64,000 nucleotides of DNA from CAZFBA01 sp964517135 (lineage in GTDB: Bacteria; Cyanobacteriota; Vampirovibrionia; JBFMGH01). Position numbers and translations under genes: made by a program. The notes beneath the pieces were generated by a model. It was not told where the DNA came from and ran no database searches. It saw nothing but the letters and a program-made list of their open reading frames with translations. The stretch spans positions 1 through 64,000 of the forward strand of contig CAZFBA010000012.1 of NCBI GenBank assembly GCA_964517135.1, written 5' to 3'. Positions 41,908 to 50,592 of this stretch are shown here, piece after piece (the stretch's first letter is position 1; every line of letters begins with the position of its first letter).

Positions 41908-43087
41908 GGATATACTGACTTTTTTCAGTACTCCTGTTGCCCTGCTGGCAGGTGGACATCTTGTAGCAGACCTTTATTCAGGGTTTATTTTCCCTATTTT
42001 GCCTTATATAGCAAAAAGGCTTGACATATCATTACCCATGGCAGGTTTAATTATATCGCTTTCAGGTTTGTCATCATCTTTTTTACAGCCTGTTTATGGG
42101 TATTTTTCAGATAAAATTAGCCGTCGGTTTTTTGTAGTATGGGGTTTAATTATTGCCAGTATCTTTATTAGTCTTACAGGTGTTGCTACAACATACCTTG
42201 CCCTTGCTCTTTGTGTTATAATAGGCAATATAGGTGTTGGCCTTTATCATCCTCAGGCGACTGCAATAGTTGGCAAGCTTAAAGAGCGCAACAAGAACCT
42301 TAGTATGGGTATTTTTGTTGCTGGTGGCATTATTGGCTATGCGCTGGGGCCGCTGTTATCATCTTCTATTGTTGAGTTTCTCGGGCTTAAAATGACTCCT
42401 GTTGCAGCTATACCGGGGCTTTTGCTGGTTATTTTAATTTACCTGTTTCTGCCAAAGTTGAAGGTAGAAAAGCCAGTAATACATTTGAAAGATGTTTTTG
42501 CTTATTTATTAACTAAAAAGCGTATTTTATTGCCGATTATATTTGTTGTTATTATACGATCGTTTTTGTTGATGTCTATGTCTACTTATTTTCCGTTTGA
42601 GTGGGAGGACAACCTGGGCTATTCTATTTTAACAGTAGGATTTGTAATGGCCATCTTTTCTTTAGCAGCAGGTATAAGTTCAATTGTAGGGGGTGGTCTG
42701 GCTGGTATATTTGGTGAAAAGCGACTTCTGTATATTTCATTTCTTGTTCCATTCCCGATATTGTTTCTGGCTCTGTATTTTATGAAGACCCATGGTATGC
42801 TTTCTTTTGCTCTGTACATTCTGGGCGGTGCTATTCTTGAGTCTACTATTTCTGTTAATATTGTTATAGCCCAGCGTGTTGTATCCCGCTATATGGGTAT
42901 CATATCTGGCATTACTGGGGGCTTTTGCTGGGGTATAGCTGGTTTTATGATGTTTCCTCTGGGTATTTTTATCAACCAATTTGGCATGTATCCTGTGTTA
43001 TACACGATTTTGTTTCTGGTATTTGTTGCTATGATTTTGATACGGTTTATACCTGATGAAGTTTGTGATATCAGGGAAGCAGCTTGA
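41897..43087 (+). CDS. MFS transporter, fosmidomycin-resistance type
   Basis: 396 residues, 11-12 membrane helices. The opening AGGHLVADLYSGFIFPILPYIAKRL and the motif-A loop GYFSDKISRRFFVVWG are those of the Fsr-type MFS exporters, with GNIGVGLYHPQATAIVG (motif C region) also as in that group. It should export small hydrophilic or phosphonate-like compounds by proton antiport. It is translationally coupled to aroE, an arrangement that may be historical rather than functional. It ends 55 bases before the convergent DHH gene. Confidence 0.88.
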   Translation: MKSKDILTFFSTPVALLAGGHLVADLYSGFIFPILPYIAKRLDISLPMAGLIISLSGLSSSFLQPVYGYFSDKISRRFFVVWGLIIASIFISLTGVATTYLALALCVIIGNIGVGLYHPQATAIVGKLKERNKNLSMGIFVAGGIIGYALGPLLSSSIVEFLGLKMTPVAAIPGLLLVILIYLFLPKLKVEKPVIHLKDVFAYLLTKKRILLPIIFVVIIRSFLLMSMSTYFPFEWEDNLGYSILTVGFVMAIFSLAAGISSIVGGGLAGIFGEKRLLYISFLVPFPILFLALYFMKTHGMLSFALYILGGAILESTISVNIVIAQRVVSRYMGIISGITGGFCWGIAGFMMFPLGIFINQFGMYPVLYTILFLVFVAMILIRFIPDEVCDIREAA

Positions 43088-43142
43088 GGACACTTGGTCT
43101 ACATTTAGATATTATATCTATTTGTTTGTCTTTGAATAGTAA

Positions 43143-44975
43143 TCATTTTATCCGGTCTGCTAATTCAGCAATTTTTTCTTCTATATCAAGTTTTTTGCCC
43201 GGTGCAATAGTGCTTTCATAGACTTTATCTTTTAGTTTCTGGCCATAAAGCTGAATGCCAGCAATATCAGGATGACCTCCGCCGCCAATCTCCATTGCAA
43301 TCCTCAGAGCACGCCCTGAACCTCTGGGAGATCTCAGGCTAATAGTTGTATAATCCTGGCCATCTGTATCTTTTGTTTCTACTTCTATAAGAATAACGGC
43401 CAGTCGGTCTTCTTTGCCTGTTGCAGGGTCTATAATCAAATCAAGAAATGCAGTAGAGTTTTTGATTTCTTGTTTTATGTCGTTGATTGTAATTTCAGGG
43501 TCTATCTTTTGTGCAGTTCTGAAAACATCCATAAGCTGATCGTGTGTTATTTGAATTGAGGCATAAGCACTTTCATTAATGACTTTAGCATCATCTGCTA
43601 TTTTTTTAAGCTTAAGGGCAGCTTCATCAGGAAAATCATACTTAATGTTATCGTTAAGCCATTTTTTATAAAATCGAGCCCAATACATCAGGCCTTTAGT
43701 GAAAGATTCTATTTTGTATTCTTCACCGTGTTTAAAATAGAATGAATCTTTAAGCATACCTGCTGCTAAAGGTTTTGCTATTGCCCGTTTTTGTTCTATA
43801 TGCATATTATTAAGAATATCAGGTGGTATAATCTTAAAAACAAGCCCTGTAACAAGCTGGCAAACAGCTGATATATCCGGTCTGTTCCAGAAGAGGTTAT
43901 TTTGTTGAACCTGTTTCATATCAAACCCTGACTGATCTTGATGGCCTACCCAGTCAGATTCTATATATTCGTGGTGATCAATAAAAATAACTTTTTTTGC
44001 TGATTGCAGAAAGCGGGCATTATCTCCTATTCTTGATGGTATAGGTGTATCCATTACTATGACAAGGTCATACTGAGTTTCAGGGTTGAGATCTTCAGGC
44101 TTTTTGAGCTTTTCATCTATGCCTGGTAGTTTATGCCTAAACTGACCTTCTATAACATCATCTATCGAGCAATCAACCTTTTTTCCGATGAGTTCAAGAG
44201 CTGCACCAAGTCCCATAACACTTCCTATGGCATCACCATCAGCGAATTTATGAGATACAAGCAGAATATTTCTGGCTTTATTAATTTCATTAACTATTGT
44301 TGTTACAGTTTCTTCAGGTATAAGAACCTCAAGAAATTCATTCAGGTTTATGACAGGCTGAAAAGCAAATACGTAGTTTGATGTTACACTTCCTGTCAGG
44401 AGCTTTTTAAAGCTCTTTATTATATCTTTCGGTACATCACAAAGCTTTTCGTTATCTTTAAATAAATATTTAATGTTAATCCGCAGTTTCTGGTTGTAAA
44501 GAACTGTATTTTTGTCTCTTATATCAGCCAGTTCAACTTTAAAATGGTGGTTATTGTTCATCAGTTCTAGCAGTTCTTTGCTGACAGGTTCAGGCAGGCA
44601 GCCAATTTCACCCAGTTTAGAATCCAGAACAATAATATTATTACCCTGAATCTGATAATCAAGCGGATAGCTATCGAACCAGTTTTTCTCATAGAGTTTT
44701 TTTATATTTGATTTCTGTTTATCTGTGAGAGTTTCCAGATCCACTTTAATAGCAGATATAGGCAGAGAAGGCTTGCCGGCAAAACTAACAAGGCACATAA
44801 CATTATTATCACGACTTATAGAATATCGTTTATCCTTAAATGTTATGCAATCTGAGCTAACCTGTTGCAAAAAGCTTGTTTTCTTTTTTAAAAAAGTTCT
44901 TTGCTGGATAGCAACAGACGATTTATTGATCCCGTTGAGCTGCACTGAAAATCTCTCTCTTATTAATCTTTTCAT
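43143..44975 (-). CDS. DHH/DHHA1 family phosphoesterase with long N-terminus
   Basis: 610 residues. The catalytic part starts near residue 230: NILLVSHKFADGDAIGSVMG (motif I, where HxxPDxDAxGS is usual and Phe-Ala replaces the Pro region), VMDTPIP (motif II), and FIDHHEY (the DHH motif). DHHA1 lies at the C-terminus with SLRSPRGSGRALRIA and GGGGHPDIAGI. NrnA-type members hydrolyse nanoRNA, pAp or cyclic dinucleotide products with Mn2+. The first 230 residues have no match I know and may be a regulatory domain; the family is commonly 310-330 residues. Convergent with the MFS gene. Confidence 0.88.
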   Translation of the reverse strand: MKRLIRERFSVQLNGINKSSVAIQQRTFLKKKTSFLQQVSSDCITFKDKRYSISRDNNVMCLVSFAGKPSLPISAIKVDLETLTDKQKSNIKKLYEKNWFDSYPLDYQIQGNNIIVLDSKLGEIGCLPEPVSKELLELMNNNHHFKVELADIRDKNTVLYNQKLRINIKYLFKDNEKLCDVPKDIIKSFKKLLTGSVTSNYVFAFQPVINLNEFLEVLIPEETVTTIVNEINKARNILLVSHKFADGDAIGSVMGLGAALELIGKKVDCSIDDVIEGQFRHKLPGIDEKLKKPEDLNPETQYDLVIVMDTPIPSRIGDNARFLQSAKKVIFIDHHEYIESDWVGHQDQSGFDMKQVQQNNLFWNRPDISAVCQLVTGLVFKIIPPDILNNMHIEQKRAIAKPLAAGMLKDSFYFKHGEEYKIESFTKGLMYWARFYKKWLNDNIKYDFPDEAALKLKKIADDAKVINESAYASIQITHDQLMDVFRTAQKIDPEITINDIKQEIKNSTAFLDLIIDPATGKEDRLAVILIEVETKDTDGQDYTTISLRSPRGSGRALRIAMEIGGGGHPDIAGIQLYGQKLKDKVYESTIAPGKKLDIEEKIAELADRIK

Positions 44976-45171
44976 TTTAATAAACGCACAGATTAATTTT
45001 AATCAATGAAATATACTAATTTTTTCAAAAAACTATAATTTATGCTGTGATCTTTTTTATTGCTATACTTTTCCCTTAAAGAAATGATAGATTCCAGCAA
45101 ATTGGGGCAGGTGTTTTAGACCCTGTAGTAAATTTAAACTTTCGGTGATTGGTATAAAAACGCACTAATTA

Positions 45172-45337
45172 TCATTACTGTCCGGTTAATTTTTTTCTGA
45201 GGGTTTGGTTTTTGGGCCTGTTTAATAATTTTTGCCCGTTTCTTAAATTTAACTTCCTGTAAAATTTTCTAATCTAAAACAAATATTATGACAGGTTTTA
45301 TACATCGAAATATAATCTTTTACCGGACACCAGTGAC
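45172..45337. repeat. MITE-like element family 2, inverted copy
   Basis: Reverse complement of the 21452-21661 type: starts TCATTACTGTCCGGTTAA and ends TTACCGGACACCAGTGA, with part of the internal hairpin lost. Confidence 0.85.
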
Positions 45338-45492
45338 TAATTATAATAAATAATGAAAAGCAAGACTATATTATGAATTATCTTGCTTTCAAACAAAACA
45401 ACCTCCTGCTGTGAACGGTTTAAGATTATTTGCCCAGGCCAGGTTACTTAACATTGTTGAACAAATAGCGTATTAATATCATAATATTAACT

Positions 45493-46059
45493 ATGAATAA
45501 GATTAGCACAGGGGAGAAGCTATATATTACAGGCTTCATTATTACGTCTATCGTAGTTTTGTGGCTTATTTCACCTGCGGGCCAGCTTTACCTGCCTCCG
45601 GATAACACCTTGCTGGAAAAAACTCTGGCTTTTACAATGCCTGAAGGGTTTATAGCTAAAGGTTATAGAGATTATAAAAATGGAAGAGTCTATAATGTAT
45701 ACTCTGAAATATCAAGCCCGCAGGTATTTAGCTTGATACCGGTTGATGAGACACAACTAACCGTTGAAGATATTGACTTTTCTGATCCGCTAAACCCCCT
45801 GGTGCGTAGCTTCTGGTACGATACCGGGTTTATAAATGGAGAGATTACAGGCTGTCATAAAACTACTCTCAGAGATCATAACCTGACACGATGCATGTTT
45901 AAAGCACAGAAGACAGCTTTAAGCGAAAAGACTGCCCGAGAAGGAGAAGTGTTTATTTTTAATAAGCTCTCTAAACAAGTATTTATGCTGGCTGTAGCCC
46001 CGGGTATAGCTTACAAACCAGAAGTAACAGGAAAATTATTAGAAAGCATACTGAAATAA
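45493..46059 (+). CDS. Membrane-anchored exported protein
   Basis: 188 residues with one N-terminal membrane segment (about 10-28). The periplasmic part (TLAFTMPEGFIAKGYRDYKN onward) resembles an exosortase-associated or EpsI-like domain only weakly; I do not assign a family. Cys residues in TGCHKT and LTRCMF could pair. It is the first gene of a three-gene operon (3-base gap to the next). No ribosome binding site stands out before the ATG. Confidence 0.7.
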   Translation: MNKISTGEKLYITGFIITSIVVLWLISPAGQLYLPPDNTLLEKTLAFTMPEGFIAKGYRDYKNGRVYNVYSEISSPQVFSLIPVDETQLTVEDIDFSDPLNPLVRSFWYDTGFINGEITGCHKTTLRDHNLTRCMFKAQKTALSEKTAREGEVFIFNKLSKQVFMLAVAPGIAYKPEVTGKLLESILK

Positions 46060-46062
46060 CTT

Positions 46063-46947
46063 ATGAAAAAGTTTGTAATTTTATTTTTAATTTTGTTGAT
46101 AGGCGGTTGTTCACCACAGAACACCCGAGACATATCTAATTTGCCCGCAGAGGAAATAGATATCCCTCAGGATGAAGCGACAAAAGGCATACCTGAACAT
46201 ATTGTATCGCATTTTAAAAGTGGTAACTATTTTTTAACCCGGGCTGACTACCCCAATGCTATACGTAAATTCAAGCTTGCCGTCAAGCTTAAACCTGATT
46301 TTATTCAAGCTCATTATAATCTGGGGGTTGCTTACATTGAATCAAACCAGCCAGGACTGGCTATCGACGAATGGCAAACTACTATTGACCTTGATCCTGA
46401 TTATGCTAAGGTCTATCTAAGTCTGGGGTACGCCTATGAGAGGCTTTCAGATAACGATAAATCAGTAGAATATTATGAAAAATATCTTCAACTTAACCCG
46501 GATGATCCCAACGCTAAAGCCATCAGTGAAAAAATTAACAACCTACGTGGACACCTTATCGGTCACGGTATTGTAGGCAGGATAACTATGACTGATAAAG
46601 TCAACACTACTACTTATGACCCTGAATTGTCTAAAAACATTTTTACTGCAAACATTCCGGTGATTTATACTACAGCAGAAATTGGTGATGCACCGGTTAA
46701 CACCAGAATCAAAGCTGTATGGTATTATCTTGGGCTTAAAGGTGAAGAAATACCTGTCAATACAAAAGAAAAGGTTGTATCAGGCCCTCAAAAGATGGTT
46801 TTTGCAGTAAAAAAACCTGCTGATAAACCGTGGCCCACTGGCAGATATGCATTAAGGCTATATGTAAATGGAAAAGAAAACCTTTCTGTACCCTATACAA
46901 TACTAAAAGGAGATCAGAAAGCCAATGCCGAAGGGCAAAACCCATGA
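46063..46947 (+). CDS. TPR lipoprotein
   Basis: 294 residues with a lipoprotein signal (LILLIGGC, Cys at 16) and three TPRs (about 47-150: GNYFLTRADYPNAIRKFKLA, NLGVAYIESNQPGLAIDEWQ, SLGYAYERLSDNDKSVEYYE). The C-terminal part (about 165-290) is a beta-rich domain: IGDAPVNTRIKAVWYYLGLK and WPTGRYALRLYVNGKENLSV look like the immunoglobulin-like domain that binds ligands in some envelope proteins. It is in an operon with the gene before and overlaps the next by 23 bases. Confidence 0.82.
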   Translation: MKKFVILFLILLIGGCSPQNTRDISNLPAEEIDIPQDEATKGIPEHIVSHFKSGNYFLTRADYPNAIRKFKLAVKLKPDFIQAHYNLGVAYIESNQPGLAIDEWQTTIDLDPDYAKVYLSLGYAYERLSDNDKSVEYYEKYLQLNPDDPNAKAISEKINNLRGHLIGHGIVGRITMTDKVNTTTYDPELSKNIFTANIPVIYTTAEIGDAPVNTRIKAVWYYLGLKGEEIPVNTKEKVVSGPQKMVFAVKKPADKPWPTGRYALRLYVNGKENLSVPYTILKGDQKANAEGQNP

Positions 46948-47431
46948 TCAAATAGCATTTATTTCCTTAATACCGACTTTTTTAGCCGGTCTTTATATCT
47001 TTCAGGATACAGGAAAAGCTGCAATACTGACATTGTTTACACTGTCAGCCTCACTGATGCTGGGACCTGATCTCGATACACGCAGCAATAATTATTATCG
47101 CTGGGGTTGGATGCGTTTTATCTGGTATCCTTACAGAAAACTGATTGTTCATAGATCACGAATAAGTCATAGCTTCTTAATAGGGCCTTTTATCCGTACT
47201 CTATATCTTTCAACCCTTCTTTTTGCAGTGTTTTTTGTATTGTGTTATTTTTTCCTGTATGGAGATTTCAGCGGTTTTTTCAGTTTAATCAAAAAAATCT
47301 ATAATACAGCATTTACAGGCTACGGAAGCTATTTTGTTGCTGCGTTTGCAGGTATTATGTGGGCCAATGCCCAGCATATCATTGCAGACAGAACTGTTAG
47401 CACTTATAAAAAAGCACTAAAGAAAGTATAA
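46925..47431 (+). CDS. DUF2227-type membrane metal-binding protein
   Basis: 168 residues with about four membrane segments. The opening MPKGKTHDQIAFISLIPTF, the GPDLDTRSNNYYRWGWMRFIW region and the later HRSRISHSFLIGPFIRTLYL are the conserved features of DUF2227 proteins, common in cyanobacteria and relatives; His and Asp residues in these stretches (THD, DLD, SHS) suggest a metal-dependent hydrolase site at the membrane face. AGGAG lies about 11 bases upstream, within the preceding gene. Exact function not known. Confidence 0.82.
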   Translation: MPKGKTHDQIAFISLIPTFLAGLYIFQDTGKAAILTLFTLSASLMLGPDLDTRSNNYYRWGWMRFIWYPYRKLIVHRSRISHSFLIGPFIRTLYLSTLLFAVFFVLCYFFLYGDFSGFFSLIKKIYNTAFTGYGSYFVAAFAGIMWANAQHIIADRTVSTYKKALKKV

Positions 47432-47527
47432 TAACGTTTTGCCATCAAAAAAACAGGTTTAGAAATCAAAATTTTATAAAAGCTTTAAAGTATATAACTT
47501 TAAAAATAATCTATCATTTTGGGCTTA

Positions 47528-48004
47528 TTAATTTTCAAGTATCAGGTTTAAGATATCCGTAACCGTAATAATGCCTGCTACCCTGTTGTTTCTGGTTATG
47601 ATAACCCTGCGAATCTTGTTTTGTATCATTATTTTAACTATATCTTCTATAGAATCTTCAGGAGACGCTACAACGGGTCCCGGTGTCATCAGTTCTTTTA
47701 CGGTTAATTCTGAATAGTTTTCATTGAGGTGATTTTGAACCCGGGTTTGAATTTCTTCTGAGGCATTAAGAAATATAAGGTCTATGAGCCCTCGAAGCTC
47801 TATAATACCTTCACTGCGGGTTATGTCGGTGATAGAGACAACGCCAACAACTTCATTATCTTTATTAACTACCGGGGCACCAGTTATATTCTTTTCTGCA
47901 AAAAGGTTTGATACATCACGAGCGCTCATTTCAGGGTTAACAGTTATTATTTTGCCTTTTTTATTCTCAAGATATTCTTTGACTTTTAGTTTTTTAAGAT
48001 TCAT
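47528..48004 (-). CDS. Tandem CBS-domain protein
   Basis: About 158 residues made of two CBS motifs (about 8-70 and 95-155): NPEMSARDVSNLFAEKNITG, VVNKDNEVVGVVSITDITR and SPEDSIEDIVKIMIQNKIRR, TRNNRVAGIITVTDILNL. CBS pairs bind adenine nucleotides and sense energy charge. No enzyme or channel domain is attached. The frame opens at 48019; the Met at 48004 is a more natural start. Monocistronic; it lies next to the truncated tRNA fragment. Confidence 0.88.
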   Translation of the reverse strand: MNLKKLKVKEYLENKKGKIITVNPEMSARDVSNLFAEKNITGAPVVNKDNEVVGVVSITDITRSEGIIELRGLIDLIFLNASEEIQTRVQNHLNENYSELTVKELMTPGPVVASPEDSIEDIVKIMIQNKIRRVIITRNNRVAGIITVTDILNLILEN

Positions 48005-48108
48005 CTTTAAATAAACCAAATATTACTGTACAGGTATTAATTCTATACGAAAAAAACCAAAAAGAAAAAAAGTATACGATTTGTGTAGTTATTTTATAGT
48101 GTTAAAGG

Positions 48109-48160
48109 TTTGCGGGGGTCAGATTTGAACTGACGACCTTTGGGTTATGAGCCCAACGAG
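48109..48160 (-). tRNA. Truncated initiator tRNA-Met 3' fragment (att-like)
   Basis: On the minus strand this reads the anticodon arm GGGCTCATAACCC (anticodon CAT), the variable region, the T arm with GTTCAAATC, and the acceptor CCCCCGC, as in tRNA-fMet. The 5' acceptor strand and D arm are missing: upstream sequence cannot pair with CCCCCGC. The fragment length fits the 3' segment left when an integrase inserts into a tRNA gene. No intact partner is in the window and no integrase is nearby. Confidence 0.8.
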
Positions 48161-48393
48161 CCCTTAGATCGTTCCTCTCAATAATTTTTTGTTATCAATT
48201 TTTTTACCTAAAATCAACTACCTCCTTTCTAAATTAATCTTGTTATAGACATCTTAACTCTGTTTGAGATAATTTCAAGCCTTTTTTTAGCTTAAATTTA
48301 CTTCTGGAAACAATCAACGCTCTAAAGCTTTCTGTAAATCCCTTAATTTAAAGCTAAAGTCGAAAACTATTAATATCAAATCTGAGATCAATC

Positions 48394-48422
48394 TTGACAC
48401 CTGTTAAGTAACAGGTTATAAT
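48394..48422 (+). promoter_or_regulatory. HigBA promoter with operator palindrome
   Basis: TTGACA (48394-48399), a 17-base spacer, TATAAT (48417-48422): a consensus sigma-70 promoter. The spacer is a palindrome (ACCTGTTA AG TAACAGGT, 48399-48416), an ideal operator for HigA. Expected transcript start is near 48429, directly before the higB ATG at 48430, so the message may be leaderless. Confidence 0.85.
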
Positions 48423-48429
48423 TAATTGT

Positions 48430-48705
48430 ATGATCAAATCATTTAAACACAAAGGTTTAAAAAGGTTCTTTTATAAAGGTGATACAAGTAGTTTAAATCC
48501 TAATCATATTGAAAAAATAAAATTTATTCTTAGACGATTAAACAGTGCTTGTATTATCCATGATATGGATGTTTCTGGTTATCGTCTTCATCCTTATAAA
48601 AATGTACCTGATCTCTGGTCTGTTGATGTAAGCGGAAATTACAGAATACTATTTGAATTCAGAGATGGAGATGCTTATGTAGTTGATTATTTAGACCCAC
48701 ATTAA
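48430..48705 (+). CDS. higB: HigB-type toxin
   Basis: 91 residues of the HigB/RelE family (plasmid maintenance killer). The sequence MIKSFKHKGLKRFFYKGDTS is the standard start, and YRLHPYKNVPDLWSVDVSGN then YRILFEFRDGDAYVVDYLDP is the catalytic sheet with the C-terminal His typical of the group. It cuts ribosome-bound mRNA. Toxin first and antitoxin second is the HigBA order. No ribosome binding site lies between the promoter and the ATG. It lies beside the truncated tRNA fragment, a common place for acquired modules. Confidence 0.94.
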   Translation: MIKSFKHKGLKRFFYKGDTSSLNPNHIEKIKFILRRLNSACIIHDMDVSGYRLHPYKNVPDLWSVDVSGNYRILFEFRDGDAYVVDYLDPH

Positions 48706-48722
48706 CAAAGGAGAATTTAACT

Positions 48723-49028
48723 ATGATCGATTGTGAAAAATATGGAATAATGTTTGATCCTCCTCATGCAGGGGAAATAATCAAGAAAGAATATTTGGAG
48801 CCATTAGGTCTTTCTGTTACAGAAGCTGCTTTAAATCTTGGTGTCTCAAGAAAAGCTCTTTCAGAATTGTTAAATTGTAAAACAGGCATAAGCATTAAAA
48901 TGGCTATAAAACTAAGCAAGGCATTTAATACATCTATTCAGTTTTGGTTAAACCTTCAACAAGAATATGATTTATATCACACACTTATCAATTATGAAGG
49001 TGATGATGTTAAAGCTATACGTGCATAA
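48723..49028 (+). CDS. higA: HigA-type antitoxin
   Basis: 101 residues with an XRE helix-turn-helix: FDPPHAGEIIKKEYLEPLGL, then SVTEAALNLGVSRKALSELL and SIKMAIKLSKAFNTSIQFWL, ending with the LNLQQEYDL motif that marks HigA. It should neutralise HigB and bind the palindrome in its own promoter. AAAGGAG lies 9 bases before the ATG. It starts 17 bases after the toxin stop. Confidence 0.94.
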   Translation: MIDCEKYGIMFDPPHAGEIIKKEYLEPLGLSVTEAALNLGVSRKALSELLNCKTGISIKMAIKLSKAFNTSIQFWLNLQQEYDLYHTLINYEGDDVKAIRA

Positions 49029-49035
49029 GACTATT

Positions 49036-49085
49036 AAATTCTCAAACTTCCCGGAATTTTTCTCAATGTAACTGACTATTTATAC
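49036..49085. repeat. Sequence shared in inverse with the ParDE flank
   Basis: Carries CTTCCCGGAATTTTTCTCAA then ACTGACTATTTATA; its reverse complement occurs at 3557-3610. Both sit beside toxin-antitoxin loci. Confidence 0.55.
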
Positions 49086-49234
49086 AAAACGTAATGAATA
49101 TTCTCAAAGTAGATGATAATTTTCAATTTGACCCGTTCTATGCGCTCATGGAAAGTACTATGTATAAACAAAATTCAGACAGCAAAAAGGGTCTTCCACT
49201 AAGATGGTTGCGGGGGATTGATTTATGGCAGAAA

Positions 49235-49267
49235 GAAAAAAAGCCTAAGGTATAAAACCTTAAGCCT
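49235..49267 (-). terminator. Terminator of the zinc-ribbon gene
   Basis: On the minus strand AGGCTTAAGG and CCTTAGGCTT pair (two G-T wobbles) around a 7-base loop, followed by seven T residues. It lies about 25 bases after the stop at 49292. Confidence 0.8.
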
Positions 49268-49291
49268 GTTAGATATTCCGGGGGAGGAGTG

Positions 49292-49726
49292 TCAGGAAGG
49301 TAAAGTGATGGGTGCGAATTGAAACTGAGGGGAGGGTGTTGATACTTTTGTTAATGTTGTTATGTCTGTTTCAAGCCAGACTTTAGTCTTGCTTTGAGGG
49401 GTTTTGTGACGTTCTCTTAATTTGTAACTGGCAAAATTGGTTTCATATATTTCAAGTCTGTTTTTAATCTCTATCTCGAAATGCTTATTACCACATTGTC
49501 TACAGTATTTTTCAACAGGATAAAACCTGTCATAAATAAAGTATCCCGAGCGTCTGGAACCGCAATCACTGCAGCATACAAAACACCACTCAACTATAAT
49601 TTCTCTACCGCAGTCAGGGCAATAATTATTAAAGGCCATAAAGGGGTTTACTCTTTTATGATCGCACTCTTTTCGTGGCAGAAAAAAGGAATAAATCCAC
49701 ACTAAAACAGGCTTCCAATTTAACAT
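49292..49726 (-). CDS. Zinc-ribbon-like Cys-rich protein
   Basis: 144 residues. Cys pairs in YCPDCGREI, FVCCSDCGSRR and KYCRQCGNKH form two or three zinc knuckles. The N-terminus has a hydrophobic stretch (WKPVLVWIYSFFLP) that may be a membrane anchor or partly buried helix. The C-terminal third is polar. Not recognised as a named family; related zinc ribbons often act as regulatory or RNA-binding modules. A good terminator follows. Confidence 0.7.
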   Translation of the reverse strand: MLNWKPVLVWIYSFFLPRKECDHKRVNPFMAFNNYCPDCGREIIVEWCFVCCSDCGSRRSGYFIYDRFYPVEKYCRQCGNKHFEIEIKNRLEIYETNFASYKLRERHKTPQSKTKVWLETDITTLTKVSTPSPQFQFAPITLPS

Positions 49727-50304
49727 GGAGTTTTAAACCTTCATTAAATAATTTCAAAACTTTTTACGTCTACAACTCTTCAGTGGTCAATCTAATATCC
49801 TCAAAAACAGGTAATATCTTTAAAAAGTAATAGTTTTCTTCACTGCTGTCCGGTAAAAGGTTGTATTTAGACATATAAAACCTGTCATAATATCTTTTTT
49901 GGATTAGAAAATTTTACAGGAAGTTAAATTAAAGAAACTGGCAAAAATTATTAAACAGGGTCAGCAAAAAGATAGGTCGTGTTTGGTTTTCTTATGTGCT
50001 CTTCACATCAAAGACTGATGCATAATAAAGATGATAGATTTTTTTAGTTATACATTGGTCTATATCATAATGATATATTTTTAATTTGTTAAAAGCAAAA
50101 ATTGTAAATGAATGTGGTTGTCTTTTTACAAAAGTATAAAAAAGTAGCGTTGTTACAAAATTTTACAGTGTACGGGTATCCGGTCATAGTTCTAATAACA
50201 GAGGATAATCAGCAGATACCCAACAAATATGTGAATGATATCAGGGCAATTCAGCCAGGAAAAAAAACTTTTTTATAGTGTACGAAGCAAATTGAGGGGG
50301 ATTT
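49727..50304. other. Intergenic region with MITE-2 copy
   Basis: Contains element family 2 (49845-49990), then a small inverted motif (GACTGATGCATAATAAAGAT ... TTAGTTATACATTGGTC) related to the outer arms of family 1. I see no gene. Confidence 0.45.
49845..49990. repeat. MITE-like element family 2, right end lost
   Basis: Starts TGTCCGGTAAAAGG and follows the 21452-21661 copy closely through TTTTACAGGAAGTTAAATTA and AAACTGGCAAAAATTATTAA, then breaks off in the internal hairpin. Confidence 0.8.
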
Positions 50305-50592
50305 ATGTCCATTAACGCAACTAACCCTTTCGCTTCCATTAAACCTAAAATGGCTGAAGCCGGTCTTCAAACCGGCGTGGATCTGCAAACCAAGAAGCCT
50401 CAACAGGGTCAACCTGAAGAGAAGATGTATGGAATGGCCAACCCATTCCAGGGAGAAGCCTTCAAGGGCTTCCAGGTGCCCCAGTCAAACGGAGCACACA
50501 ACAGCTTCAGACCAGAAGGCCCGCTTGGTGACAACGCTATTCAAGCTGCAAATGGTGCAGAACTGGGTCGTAACTTGTTTGCATTCGCTTAA
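50305..50592 (+). CDS. Small protein with NPF motifs
   Basis: 95 residues, probably disordered (rich in Gly, Asn, Gln, Pro). It contains two NPF tripeptides (ATNPFAS near residue 8 and MANPFQG near 47). GAGGGGG lies 4 bases before the ATG. The gene is less AT-rich than its surroundings, with many C-ending codons, which suggests high expression or different origin. No signal peptide and no family recognised. An open frame in another phase follows the same segment and is not supported. Confidence 0.7.
   Translation: MSINATNPFASIKPKMAEAGLQTGVDLQTKKPQQGQPEEKMYGMANPFQGEAFKGFQVPQSNGAHNSFRPEGPLGDNAIQAANGAELGRNLFAFA

Noticed and set aside
48109..48190. Complete tRNA-Met gene
   Set aside because: The upstream 25 bases cannot form the acceptor or D stems, so only a 3' fragment is supported.
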